DNA from: Crocosphaera sp.
GTDB taxonomy: Bacteria; Cyanobacteriota; Cyanobacteriia; Cyanobacteriales; Microcystaceae
NCBI RefSeq assembly: GCF_030064895.1
Contig: NZ_JASJEB010000006.1
Coordinates: forward strand, 46,842 to 110,841
Length of the DNA: 64,000 bases
Reading direction: 5' to 3'
Positions 54,914 to 63,651 of this stretch are shown in pieces (the first letter of the stretch is position 1; the number at the start of each line of letters is the position of its first letter). The notes under the pieces were generated by a model. That model was not told where the DNA came from, searched no databases, and saw nothing but the letters and a program-made list of their open reading frames with translations. The translations under genes were made by a program, and so were the position numbers.

Positions 54914-55220
54914 CTCGTGAACTACCTACGCTATAATCTTCGATTTGGCGTTGGCTTCCTACCCAATCGACAGCTTTCTGCTCAGAAGAGCAGCAAGTCT
55001 CACATCAAGGCGATAGGCTTTGCCCCTCGTCCCGAAGGTCAGAGTACACGGTTAATCAAATTTCCAGATGTATATAGCTTGGTTGTCGCTATTTACTTGC
55101 CGTGCCAAGCCCCTTGATTATATCACAAACCCTGTCCGCGATTCATCCGACCCTGATTGTTTCAGCGATTGTTAAACTCCGGAGACAATACAGCGTTCGG
55201 CTTCTCGCGGCGGACAGCTA
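54914..55220. mobile_element. Non-coding IS200/IS605-derived remnant
   Basis: About 300 bases without a gene. The right part (55132-55220) has the same layout as the left end of the IS element at 63.4 kb: a GGAC/GTCC arm, ATTCATCC, CTGATT, then ATACAGCGT and a GGCTTCT hairpin. The left part begins GTGAACTACC, the complement of a GGTAGTTCAC sequence common at tnpB-side ends. It therefore looks like an element reduced to its two ends. It begins within ten bases of the CheA-like start codon. The call rests on eye comparison. Confidence 0.5.
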
Positions 55221-55226
55221 AAAATC

Positions 55227-56147
55227 CTAGCTTAATATTTGACGAGCTAGAATACAGTCTTGCATAATTTGATGTTTGAGAGCATCCAAAGAAGGAAATT
55301 TTTGTTCAGAGCGTAAAAATTTTTCTAAGCGAACTCTTAAAAAAGTTCCATATAAGTTTCCCGACCAATCTAACAAATGCACTTCTACTGTAGGAACTTG
55401 ACCATTGACTGTGGGACGACTGCCAATATTAATCACACCCTTAATAACTTCTTCTGTGGCTAAAATAACACGAACACAATAAACACCACGACGGGGTAAT
55501 AATTTTTCCGAGGCTACCTGTAGGTTAGCGGTGGGAAAACCAATACTTCTGCCCACTTGTTGACCTTTAACCACCATTCCTTCCAATGAATAAGGATAAC
55601 CCAACATGTCTTGAGCTTGTCTAACATTGCCAACAGCTAAACATTGACGAATTCTCGAACTACTAATACGTAAACCACTCTCTTCACTGACACAGGTTTT
55701 TAACTTGGTAATATGAACAAAGACCCCGAACTTTTGGGCCAATTCTTGCAACATTTGGGCAGTTCCTTCTCTTCCCTTGCCAAAGCGAAAGTCTTGCCCC
55801 ACACTGATATATTTAACATTTAGCTGCTTAATTAAAATATCTTCCACAAAAGCTTGAGGACCCAGAGAGGCTAAACTGCGATCAAAAGGTAAACGCACTA
55901 ACTGCTCGATCTCCAGAGACTCTAAGCGTTTGACCTTCTCTGTCAGAGGCGTTAATAATTGTCTGCTTTTGCCACTAAAAAATTCTTGAGGATGGGGAGT
56001 AAAAGTGACCAGGGTGGGGATATACTCCTCTCCAAATTCTATAATTGGTTTAATAACTTGTCGATGTCCTAGATGGATACCGTCAAAGTTACCCAAAGCA
56101 ATGGCCGTTGGGGTTTTAACGTTGCTAGTTGATGATGTTACCCACAC
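55227..56147 (-). CDS. ribF: Bifunctional riboflavin kinase / FAD synthetase
   Basis: About 306 residues. The FAD synthetase half has the nucleotidyltransferase motif ALGNFDGIHLGHRQVI and later LRISSSRIRQCLAVGNV. The kinase half has GRSIGFPTANLQV and RRGVYCVRV, with RPTVNGQVPTVEVHLLDW. It makes FMN and FAD. I place the start at the GTG at 56147 (MWVTSSTS), because GGAG lies 5 bases before it and the sequence then aligns with the family; a TTG frame continues to 56174. Confidence 0.92.
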   Translation of the reverse strand: MWVTSSTSNVKTPTAIALGNFDGIHLGHRQVIKPIIEFGEEYIPTLVTFTPHPQEFFSGKSRQLLTPLTEKVKRLESLEIEQLVRLPFDRSLASLGPQAFVEDILIKQLNVKYISVGQDFRFGKGREGTAQMLQELAQKFGVFVHITKLKTCVSEESGLRISSSRIRQCLAVGNVRQAQDMLGYPYSLEGMVVKGQQVGRSIGFPTANLQVASEKLLPRRGVYCVRVILATEEVIKGVINIGSRPTVNGQVPTVEVHLLDWSGNLYGTFLRVRLEKFLRSEQKFPSLDALKHQIMQDCILARQILS

Positions 56148-56183
56148 ATTAACTCCGATAGTGTCCTCACTCAAAAAATAAAA

Positions 56184-56220
56184 TCTCCTGTTATAACTTC
56201 AATGTAGTTATAACAGGAGA
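56184..56220 (-). terminator. Strong terminator of glgA
   Basis: A 15-bp perfect stem (TCTCCTGTTATAACT at 56184-56198 with 56206-56220) around a 7-base loop. On the minus strand ATTTTATTTTTTG follows. It lies 16 bases after the glgA stop. Confidence 0.9.
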
Positions 56221-56235
56221 GAATATCAACCATAA

Positions 56236-57711
56236 TTAGGCTTTGATCGTTTCATAAACTTCAATATATTTTTCCACAGGGTTGCGCCAAGAATAGTCAC
56301 AACGCATTCCTTGAACCGCTAATTTGTTGAATGCTTCGCGATCGGTGTACCATAGCTCTAAGGCACGGTGCATGGCTGATTCCAAGGCACTGGGATCCGT
56401 ATGATGGAAGACAAAGCCATTGCGTTCTTCTGGCAGATGATTCTCATCATTATCGTAATCAAACACAGTATTAGCTAACCCTCCAACCGCACGCACAATG
56501 GGAACGGTTCCATATTTAAGGGAAATCATTTGAGTTAGGCCACAGGGTTCGTAATTACTGGGAACCACCATCATATCTGCCCCTGCATAAATGAGGTGGG
56601 ATAATTCTTCATCAAAACTCAGTTCTAGATGAACATCAGGGTGATCATTTAAACGATGTTTTGTCTGCCAAAAGAGATTCTTTAAGTGGTCAGAAGTAGC
56701 TGATCCCAATAAAACAAACTGCGCGCTTCTTCTCAGGGCGTATTCTAAAGCATGGAGAACTAAACCAACTCCTTTTTGGTCATCCAGACGACCAATATAG
56801 GCAATTATGGGTCTATCTTTGTCTTCTAACCATAACCGTTCTCGTAATGCTTTTTTGTTATAGGCTTTTAATTCAAAATCATCTGGACCAAACTGCATGG
56901 AAATATGCTCATCTAGTTCTGGGTTCCATACCCCATAGTCTAAGCCGTTGAGAATACCTTTAAACTTATCTTGATGAACAGCAAGGATATCACCTAACCC
57001 ATAACCTTCATTGCTAAAACGAGCTTCCCAAGCGTGGTGAGGGGAGACAGTATTGACAGCATTAGAATAAACGATACCTGCCTTCATAAAGTTAATATGA
57101 TTGGGGATACTGGTATCTTTAAGGCGATCGGGACTCAAATAATAACCCTCATTATCCAACTGGGTCGCGTGTAAAATAGCAACACTACCCCCTCCTTGAT
57201 GTTTAAAGTTATGGACGGTATAACAAACCCGTTGACCATCCATCTCTCGATATTTATACTGTTCAAATAACATTACCGGCAGCAGTCCCGTTTGCCAGTC
57301 ATGACAATGGATAATCTCAGGACGCTTGTCACTCATACACATATATTCCAACACCGCTCTACTAAAGAAAGCAAAGCGGACGTTATCATCATTGTCCCCA
57401 TAGTATTTGCCTCGGTTAAAGAAATTCCCAGCCTCACCATGAGGTTCGATAAAGAGACAGTTGAGTCCATGTACTTTACCACGCAAGACAGTACAGTGAA
57501 CTGAACCACCTCCCCAAGGTACCCATAAATCCTTATAGTCTTCCTGTAATTCCATGATATGGTCGTAACGCATACAATCATATTTGGGAAGAATAACGTC
57601 TACAATATGACCTTGATTTTCGAGTTCGCGACTTAGCCCGAAAACAACATCACCTAAACCCCCAGCCTTAATGACCGGGGCGCATTCCGAGGCTACTTGG
57701 ACAATATACAT
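56236..57711 (-). CDS. glgA: Glycogen synthase (ADP-glucose type, GT5)
   Basis: A 491-residue glycogen synthase. The N-terminal ADP-glucose-binding motif is VIKAGGLGDVVFGLSREL. A central catalytic histidine segment is EIIHCHDWQTGLLPVM, and the C-terminal domain has IAYIGRLDDQKGVGLVLHAL and MMVVPSNYEPCGLTQMISLK. It extends alpha-1,4-glucan for glycogen or granule storage. It is transcribed alone with its own terminator. A 47-codon divergent frame starting next to its ATG is probably not real. Confidence 0.95.
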   Translation of the reverse strand: MYIVQVASECAPVIKAGGLGDVVFGLSRELENQGHIVDVILPKYDCMRYDHIMELQEDYKDLWVPWGGGSVHCTVLRGKVHGLNCLFIEPHGEAGNFFNRGKYYGDNDDNVRFAFFSRAVLEYMCMSDKRPEIIHCHDWQTGLLPVMLFEQYKYREMDGQRVCYTVHNFKHQGGGSVAILHATQLDNEGYYLSPDRLKDTSIPNHINFMKAGIVYSNAVNTVSPHHAWEARFSNEGYGLGDILAVHQDKFKGILNGLDYGVWNPELDEHISMQFGPDDFELKAYNKKALRERLWLEDKDRPIIAYIGRLDDQKGVGLVLHALEYALRRSAQFVLLGSATSDHLKNLFWQTKHRLNDHPDVHLELSFDEELSHLIYAGADMMVVPSNYEPCGLTQMISLKYGTVPIVRAVGGLANTVFDYDNDENHLPEERNGFVFHHTDPSALESAMHRALELWYTDREAFNKLAVQGMRCDYSWRNPVEKYIEVYETIKA

Positions 57712-57967
57712 AATGGCTTCTTACTTTGATCCCTCTTTAGTTATATCGGCTATTGTATCAATTCTTAATATGCTACAAGCAATGTGTCAACTCTTTTCAA
57801 GAGAAGAAACAGGTTATACTGAAAACATTACTGGCGTGATTAAGAAATCATAGTCCTAATAATACCTGAGTTTGATGCCAGAATTGAACAACCCTACCGT
57901 GTATACGAGTAGGGATTATTTATCCCATAGAGGATAAGTTAGTTTTGATTGTCCTTTTTTGTCCCAC

Positions 57968-58444
57968 TTAAGCTGCTTGAATCAACTCTTCTAAGGGTTG
58001 CCAACGGAAGTATCTTTCACCTCCCATTTCAACTACCACTTTCAGACGAGGTTCTTGTTGAGGTAAGGCGACTAAATATTCTAATTCTGCTTTGGAAAGG
58101 ATATAACCCTCTATAATCCATAAAACTAAGCCTTTGGAACTAGAGGATAAACTTTCGAGTTGATAGGCAGCAATAGGGGGCACGAAATATATTGGTCCAA
58201 CGGCAGCACTTTGAGCAATATCCTTTTTTCCTAAATGGGGAGGCCGTACCCCATGAATTCCCATCAAATAAGCCCCCACATCCCCTAAACCTCTAGCAGA
58301 TAGGGATAGACTTTCATAGCCATTGGTGCGTAAACGTCTTTGATAGCGTCCTTCATACCCTCCTTCTAGGGGAGCATAAACCCCTAAGGTGCATGACTTC
58401 TCTAGTGCGCGAACAAATCCTTTTCCTGTGGTAAGCAGTGCCAT
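57968..58444 (-). CDS. ndhN: NDH-1 subunit N
   Basis: A 158-residue NdhN from the ATG at 58444 (MALLTTGKGFVRALEK). The open frame runs 32 codons further upstream, but the family starts here. Conserved segments are LEGGYEGRYQRRLRTNGYES, GVRPPHLGKKDIAQSAAVGP and KGLVLWIIEGYILSKAELEY. It is a membrane-associated subunit of the photosynthetic NAD(P)H dehydrogenase-like complex, specific to cyanobacteria and plastids. It is divergent from psbI. Confidence 0.94.
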   Translation of the reverse strand: MALLTTGKGFVRALEKSCTLGVYAPLEGGYEGRYQRRLRTNGYESLSLSARGLGDVGAYLMGIHGVRPPHLGKKDIAQSAAVGPIYFVPPIAAYQLESLSSSSKGLVLWIIEGYILSKAELEYLVALPQQEPRLKVVVEMGGERYFRWQPLEELIQAA

Positions 58445-58642
58445 CTGATTAATACGATAATTACATCTACAAATTCCTCCCTTGATTATAGGAGAAGGAC
58501 TGCCGATCTGGAGAATGCTCAGTCTAGAATTAAGAATCAAATTGCTTCAGCCCAAGACAAAAAGTCCATATATGGGTTAAAGTCAGATAGGAACTATTAA
58601 CATTTCTTCAGGATCAATCCCTCATAAGGAGAACAAAATACT

Positions 58643-58759
58643 ATGCTAACGTTAAAAATTGCTGTTTACATTGTTGTGGCTTTCTTTATTTCTTTGTTCG
58701 TTTTCGGTTTTCTTTCTAGTGACCCCACTCGGAACCCTGGACGTAAGGACTTTGAATAG
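58643..58759 (+). CDS. psbI: Photosystem II reaction centre protein I
   Basis: A 38-residue protein reading [18 protein letters not shown] then [20 protein letters not shown], which is PsbI over its whole length. It has one membrane span. It is a core subunit next to D1 in photosystem II. An AAGGAG ribosome-binding site lies 10 bases before the ATG. Confidence 0.97.
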   Translation: MLTLKIAVYIVVAFFISLFVFGFLSSDPTRNPGRKDFE

Positions 58760-58911
58760 GAATTTTTGGGCAGTACCTAAGCTCAAATCTAGATGTGTTA
58801 AGTTAGGTGAGTAAAACGATAGGGGCGAGATATGGCTCGTCCCCATCTCATTTCAATTGATCACGCTGCAGGTAGCCACTAAACCTTTGAGCTTGATACT
58901 ATTAATTTAAG

Positions 58912-61374
58912 ATGGCCCCATTCGTTCCACCACCTGATCCTCCAGCCCAAATCAAAACTGTTGTTTCTCCTAGTCAGGAAAAGCACCTAGAGCTTTTGAC
59001 CAATTCTCCAGGGCAACCTAGAGAAAATGCTGGTGATGAAATAATGTTCACCCAATTACCTTCTGAGTTTCCACAGACACCTGTAACACTGCCATTGGCA
59101 GAAGATATTCCTACGTCTCCCCCAGAGGTAGTTGAATTTTATTTATCAGCACCAGAAACAATCTCAGAGCCAGATTTTACCCCTTCTTTCCCATCCAGGG
59201 GACAAGCTGCTGATCTCTTGGGTGATCCCATCAGCACAGGAAACTCTCGATCGCCGAGGTTAACCCCATTTAAGCCCAGGTTCCAAAAAGGTGTCTCAAA
59301 GACTATCCGCTTAAAAGACCAAGGGGATCAGGCCAGACTCTTGCGCCTCAAACCTCGAGACACAAAAACACAACCCTTAGAATTATCCATCCCCCCGACC
59401 TCAACGTTCGCTCAGGGAGGAGTAGGAAATACCAATTCAACACAGGCTGAAGCAGCACCAGTGGTTGAATTAGTGTCCGATCGCCAGGAGTACGACGCGG
59501 AAAGACAAGTGGTTTATGCAGAAGGTAAAGTGATTATGCGCTTTGCCAATGGGGTTTTATTGGCCGATCGCCTCTGGATTAACCTTCCAGATCAATTTGC
59601 AGTGGCTGAGGGCAATGTGGTTCTCGATCGCGGAGAACAAACCCTAAGAGGAGAACGCTTCGAGTATTATTTTGTCCAAGATAGCGGTGTTATTTTTGAG
59701 GCCAATGGAGAAATTTATCAACCCACCACCGGCCAAGACTTTTCCCCAACCTTACCCACCTCTGTCGATAATAATTTAATTCCCAATCGAACCCTCAATG
59801 AAAGACTGGCCTTAGAACAACCCCTACAACGCATCACTCAAGCACAAGGGATCAGCTACTCCTTCGGTGTGTCCTTTGGAGAAGAAAATATTCAGGATAT
59901 CGGAGGCAGTGGGGGAGAAGGTAGTGGAGGCCAAATTAACCGCCTTCGCTTTGAAGCTGATCGCATGGAATTCGATTCTGAGGGTTGGCGGGCCACTGAC
60001 GCTCGTTTAACCAACGATCCCTTTTCCCCTCCTGAAGTGGAAGTACGGGCAGAAACAGCCACTTATCGCAATATTGCCCCCTTAGTGGATGAACTGAAAC
60101 TTACTAATTCACGGGTGGTACTCGATCAAGCCAACTCCTTTCCCACCCAAGATCGTTTGATTTTTGATCGGCGCGATCGCCAACCTGGAGTAATTGGGTT
60201 TGGTTACGATGATCGCGATCGCGGAGGTTTCTTTGTAGAAAGGGCATTTAATGTCATCGACAGCGATACTGTCAGTTGGCAAGTTACACCCCAATATTAC
60301 CTACAAAAAGGGATTTCCCCAGAAGGATTGACGGTTGACGATCGCAATACAGATTTATTTGAACAAGATCCAGACGACGTTGACTTAATTAGTCCCCCTA
60401 CTGTCGGTTTTGTCAATGAGTTTAACGCTAATTTAAGTCCACAAACCACCTTCTTTTCGAGATCGTCCCTAACCAGTCTAGAATTGGATGATATTGAAGA
60501 TCGCCTACGGACAAAAACCTTTGTACAATACCGTTTCGGTGAGCCGGTCGCTCCCTATGACGTGAGATTGGAATATAATTATCGCGATCGCCTCTTTAAT
60601 GGATCTTTAGGGTTTCAAACCGTTCGTAGTAGCCTAGGTGTACTGTTGGTTTCCCCTCAAATTCCTATCGAAAAAACAGGGATAAACGTGAGCTATCAAG
60701 GGTCACTTCAAACAGTTAATGCAGATACCGATCGCCAAAGTCTCTTGGGTGCTGACTCAGATGATCGTCGTGTGAGTTTAACTAGGTTTCAAGGGGCAGC
60801 GTCTTTAAATAAACCTTTCTTGTTGTGGTTTGGAGAAGCTTTAGATCCTACCCCAGAAGAGGGCTTAAAATATACTTCAACGCCAGTTTTACCCTATTTA
60901 GTCCTATCTACAGGCGTAACCGGTGTTACCAGTCTCTATGGTAATGGAGACTCCCAACCCTCCCTTTCAGGTAGTATTGGTTTATCTGGACAAATTGGCA
61001 ATTTTTCTCGACCTTTTCTGGATTATACCGGGTTTAATTTCACCTTTAGTCAAGCACTGCGGGGAGATCCCTCTCCTTTTTTGTTTGATCGTTTTGCTGA
61101 CTTGAAAACCTTAAACTGGGGTGTAACTCAGCAATTATATGGTCCCGTGCGAGTTGGGGTTCAAAGTGCCTATAACATCGATACAGATGAAGAAATTAAT
61201 ACGGATTTATATGTGGAATATAGTAGACGAACCTACAGCATTCTCCTGCGTTATAATACAGTGCTAAAGGTTGGCTCGATTTCCCTGCGCATTAGCGACT
61301 TTAATTGGGGCGGTAATCCAGGTCCATTTGATGGTACTGGTATTCGTCCTGTTATTCAGGGTGTTCCTAGATAA
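58912..61374 (+). CDS. DUF3769 protein, cyanobacterial LptD-like outer-membrane protein
   Basis: An 820-residue protein. Residues 1 to about 175 are proline-rich and low in structure. An OstA/LptA-like domain follows at about 180-260 (VELVSDRQEYDAERQVVYAE ... WINLPDQFAVAEGNVV). The rest is rich in beta strands with alternating aromatic residues, ending DFNWGGNPGPFDGTG. This is the usual layout of the cyanobacterial LptD/OstA homologue, which inserts lipopolysaccharide into the outer membrane. No obvious signal peptide is seen at this start, so the true start may differ. Its counterpart lptA/B/F genes are near 12 kb. Confidence 0.85.
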   Translation: MAPFVPPPDPPAQIKTVVSPSQEKHLELLTNSPGQPRENAGDEIMFTQLPSEFPQTPVTLPLAEDIPTSPPEVVEFYLSAPETISEPDFTPSFPSRGQAADLLGDPISTGNSRSPRLTPFKPRFQKGVSKTIRLKDQGDQARLLRLKPRDTKTQPLELSIPPTSTFAQGGVGNTNSTQAEAAPVVELVSDRQEYDAERQVVYAEGKVIMRFANGVLLADRLWINLPDQFAVAEGNVVLDRGEQTLRGERFEYYFVQDSGVIFEANGEIYQPTTGQDFSPTLPTSVDNNLIPNRTLNERLALEQPLQRITQAQGISYSFGVSFGEENIQDIGGSGGEGSGGQINRLRFEADRMEFDSEGWRATDARLTNDPFSPPEVEVRAETATYRNIAPLVDELKLTNSRVVLDQANSFPTQDRLIFDRRDRQPGVIGFGYDDRDRGGFFVERAFNVIDSDTVSWQVTPQYYLQKGISPEGLTVDDRNTDLFEQDPDDVDLISPPTVGFVNEFNANLSPQTTFFSRSSLTSLELDDIEDRLRTKTFVQYRFGEPVAPYDVRLEYNYRDRLFNGSLGFQTVRSSLGVLLVSPQIPIEKTGINVSYQGSLQTVNADTDRQSLLGADSDDRRVSLTRFQGAASLNKPFLLWFGEALDPTPEEGLKYTSTPVLPYLVLSTGVTGVTSLYGNGDSQPSLSGSIGLSGQIGNFSRPFLDYTGFNFTFSQALRGDPSPFLFDRFADLKTLNWGVTQQLYGPVRVGVQSAYNIDTDEEINTDLYVEYSRRTYSILLRYNTVLKVGSISLRISDFNWGGNPGPFDGTGIRPVIQGVPR

Positions 61375-61449
61375 AATCCCATGATATAATAAGAAGTTCG
61401 AGTCAAACAAAAAACAACTCAAAGCCAACTAGGAGTTAAAAGAATCAAA

Positions 61450-61698
61450 ATGATTAAGTTACGACTAAAAAAATACGGCAAAAAACGAGAAGTCAGTTAT
61501 AGAATTGTGGCTATTAATAGTGCCAATCGTCGCGATGGTCGTCCCCTGGAAGAACTAGGATTTTATAACCCTAGAACCGATGAAACTCGCTTAAACGTTC
61601 CGGCTATCGTAACTCGCCTAAAACAAGGGGCGCAACCTAGTGATACGGTACGGAGTATTCTCAAGAAAGCAAAAGTATTTGAACAAGTTAATGGTTAA
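61450..61698 (+). CDS. rpsP: Ribosomal protein S16
   Basis: An 82-residue S16 with the conserved start [20 protein letters not shown] and [15 protein letters not shown]. It is a small-subunit protein needed for 30S assembly. It is followed by khpA, with which it overlaps by eight bases, the usual order in bacteria. Confidence 0.97.
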   Translation: MIKLRLKKYGKKREVSYRIVAINSANRRDGRPLEELGFYNPRTDETRLNVPAIVTRLKQGAQPSDTVRSILKKAKVFEQVNG

Positions 61699-62110
61699 AT
61701 CGATTGATACCTCTAATTTATCCTATTCTGTCTCCCCCAATTACTTAAAACTGCTTTCATTTTTAATTGAACCTCTCTTAGACTCTCCAGACTCCCTAAA
61801 AATTGACTGCGAAGAAATTACCAGTACAAAACGGGTCTGGATTAGAGTAGCGGTTGATGAAGGGGACAAAGGACGGATCTATGGACGAGGAGGACGGAAT
61901 ATTCAGTCCATACAGATGGTTTTAGCGATCGCGGCTAAACAAGTGGAACAAACCCTCTATTTAGAAATCTATGAAGAGGCTGGAGATAGTAATCGTTCCA
62001 GTTATCATCGACGTTCTGAACCTAATCGCAAGTTTGTACGTCGTCGTTCTCGTTCCCAAAGTCAAAGCGATCCTAAACTCTCAATTCGCTCTCGTTGGCA
62101 AGAACAATGA
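61691..62110 (+). CDS. khpA: KH-domain RNA-binding protein KhpA
   Basis: About 139 residues from the ATG at 61691 ([10 protein letters not shown]). The open frame runs 17 codons further upstream inside rpsP but this start is coupled to the rpsP stop. A KH domain carries the GxxG loop in [18 protein letters not shown]. The C-terminus is rich in Arg and Ser ([11 protein letters not shown]), longer than in most KhpA. It probably binds RNA with KhpB-type partners. Confidence 0.9.
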   Translation: MVKSIDTSNLSYSVSPNYLKLLSFLIEPLLDSPDSLKIDCEEITSTKRVWIRVAVDEGDKGRIYGRGGRNIQSIQMVLAIAAKQVEQTLYLEIYEEAGDSNRSSYHRRSEPNRKFVRRRSRSQSQSDPKLSIRSRWQEQ

Positions 62111-63351
62111 AATCCGTTGATCTTCTCATTCTCTCCAATGGGCCAGGGGAAATTACTACCTGGGTTCGGCCTGTGGTTAAGGCGTTAAGGAAGCAATTAG
62201 GGGAGGATCGCGAGCAAACTAGGATTTCAGTGATGTTATCTCCTTGTCCCCATAGTACAGGGCAAGAAGCTGCCATTGCTCGCCGTTATCCTGAAGTGGA
62301 TCGAGTTCAGTCCAGTGAAGAGTTTTTTTCTTTCCTAATACTAGGAAAAACTCGGGATAATTGGGATTGGCGAGAGCAAGGGGTGGTTTTATTTCTGGGA
62401 GGAGATCAGTTTTATGCGCTGATGATTGGAAAGCGGTTGGGATACCGTACGGTGATTTATGCTGAATGGGAAGCGAGATGGTATCGTTGGTTAGACTCTT
62501 TCGCTGTGATGAATGAAAGGGTCATTGAAGGTATCCCTGGGTCTTATAGGCAAAAATTGAGTGTTGTTGGGGATTTAATGGCTGATTTTTCCCCAGTCTC
62601 TCTAAATTTTATCGAGATGGCTGCTAATCCAATCATCGGAATTTTGCCTGGGTCTAAGGCCGGAAAGTTAACTCAAGGGGTTCCCCTTTGCTTAGCTATT
62701 GCTGAACATATTTATGAACAGAAACCTCAAACTCGTTTTATTTTACCTATCGCACCCACTATAGATATAGAAACATTAGTTCGCTTTGCTGACCCTAAAT
62801 ATAATCCTTTTGTGATGAAAATGGGGGGTGTGAGTGGACAATTAAAAGAAGAAAATAAAAAATATTATTTACAGACGAAAACTGGGTTAAAGGTCGAACT
62901 AATTAGTCAATTTCCGGCACATGAACCCTTGCAGCAATGTTGTTTGACCTTAACTACAGTGGGGGCTAATACTGCGGAGTTGGGTGCTTTAGGTATCCCT
63001 ATGATCGTGTTGCTGCCAACCCAACAACTGGATGCTATGCGCACTTGGGACGGTATTCCTGGTATCTTAGCAAATTTACCTTTGCTGGGTAGTCAGTTGG
63101 CTAAATTGATTAATGCGAGGGTGGTAAAAACTGGTCGTTTATTTGCTTGGCCTAATATTTGGGCAAAAGAAGAAATTGTACCGGAATTGAGGGGAGAATT
63201 GAAGGCGGAGAAAGTAGCGGAGTTGGTGTTAGATTGGTTGGAAAATCCCTTGGAGTTAAATAAAATTCATCATCGCTTATTAGAAGTTAGAGGAAAACCA
63301 GGGGCGGCAGAAAAGATTGCGAATATTATTCAACAACAGGTTTTATCGTAG
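62107..63351 (+). CDS. Lipid-A-disaccharide-synthase-related protein
   Basis: About 414 residues from the ATG at 62107, which forms an ATGA overlap with the khpA stop (an ATG at 62095 is also possible). It starts [19 protein letters not shown]. The segments IIGILPGSKAGKLTQGVPLC and LTTVGANTAELGALGIPMIV resemble the GT-B fold of LpxB, but the protein is a divergent cyanobacterial relative, so whether it makes lipid A disaccharide is not certain. Confidence 0.82.
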   Translation: MKSVDLLILSNGPGEITTWVRPVVKALRKQLGEDREQTRISVMLSPCPHSTGQEAAIARRYPEVDRVQSSEEFFSFLILGKTRDNWDWREQGVVLFLGGDQFYALMIGKRLGYRTVIYAEWEARWYRWLDSFAVMNERVIEGIPGSYRQKLSVVGDLMADFSPVSLNFIEMAANPIIGILPGSKAGKLTQGVPLCLAIAEHIYEQKPQTRFILPIAPTIDIETLVRFADPKYNPFVMKMGGVSGQLKEENKKYYLQTKTGLKVELISQFPAHEPLQQCCLTLTTVGANTAELGALGIPMIVLLPTQQLDAMRTWDGIPGILANLPLLGSQLAKLINARVVKTGRLFAWPNIWAKEEIVPELRGELKAEKVAELVLDWLENPLELNKIHHRLLEVRGKPGAAEKIANIIQQQVLS

Positions 63352-63378
63352 CGATCGCATTGATGAATTAATAATTTA

Positions 63379-63396
63379 GCTTCTTCGGCAAGAAGC
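63379..63396. terminator. Short hairpin after the LpxB-related gene
   Basis: GCTTCTT (63379-63385) pairs with AAGAAGC (63390-63396) around CGGC. It lies 27 bases after the stop, next to the IS end hairpin. The lack of a T run leaves open whether it ends transcription or belongs to the IS. Confidence 0.4.
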
Positions 63397-63458
63397 CCCA
63401 CGCTGTATTTTCCCAAAAAATGACCACAAATCAGCGTGGGATGAATTGCCGTCCGAGA

Positions 63459-63605
63459 TTACTCGTGAGGACGAGTTTGATTTTCAACATATTTCTTAAG
63501 AGTAGAAATAGTGACACCACCACAAGAAGCTATAAAGTAAGAGCTATTCCAAAAAACCTCTTTCCAATAAAATTTATTAATTTGCTCTGGAAACTCTTGT
63601 CTTAA
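63459..63605 (-). pseudogene. tnpA (IS200-type Y1 transposase), 5'-truncated
   Basis: Only the last 48 codons remain: QEFPEQINKFYWKEVFWNSS, then YFIASCGGVTISTLKKYVEN. This is the C-terminal end of IS200/IS605 TnpA, including the helix with residues near the catalytic tyrosine. An in-frame stop lies just upstream at 63606-63608, and the HUH metal-binding motif is missing. The transposase is therefore dead here. Confidence 0.85.
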
Positions 63606-63651
63606 TTAGTGATATCAATTATATAATCACTCATGTTCAACAAGTTATAAA

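Noticed and set aside
54917..55117. 66-codon frame upstream of the CheA-like kinase
   Set aside because: The sequence looks like transposon end DNA and the translation has no protein-like features.
57671..57853. Frame divergent from glgA (about 47 codons from 57712)
   Set aside because: It starts within the glgA start region, has no ribosome-binding site and resembles nothing known.
57891..57913. CCCTAC/GTAGGG hairpin as terminator of ndhN
   Set aside because: The stem is short with a long loop and no T run on the minus strand, so the evidence was too weak to list.
63420..63605. 61-codon plus-strand frame at the right IS
   Set aside because: It is antisense to the recognisable tnpA remnant on the minus strand.
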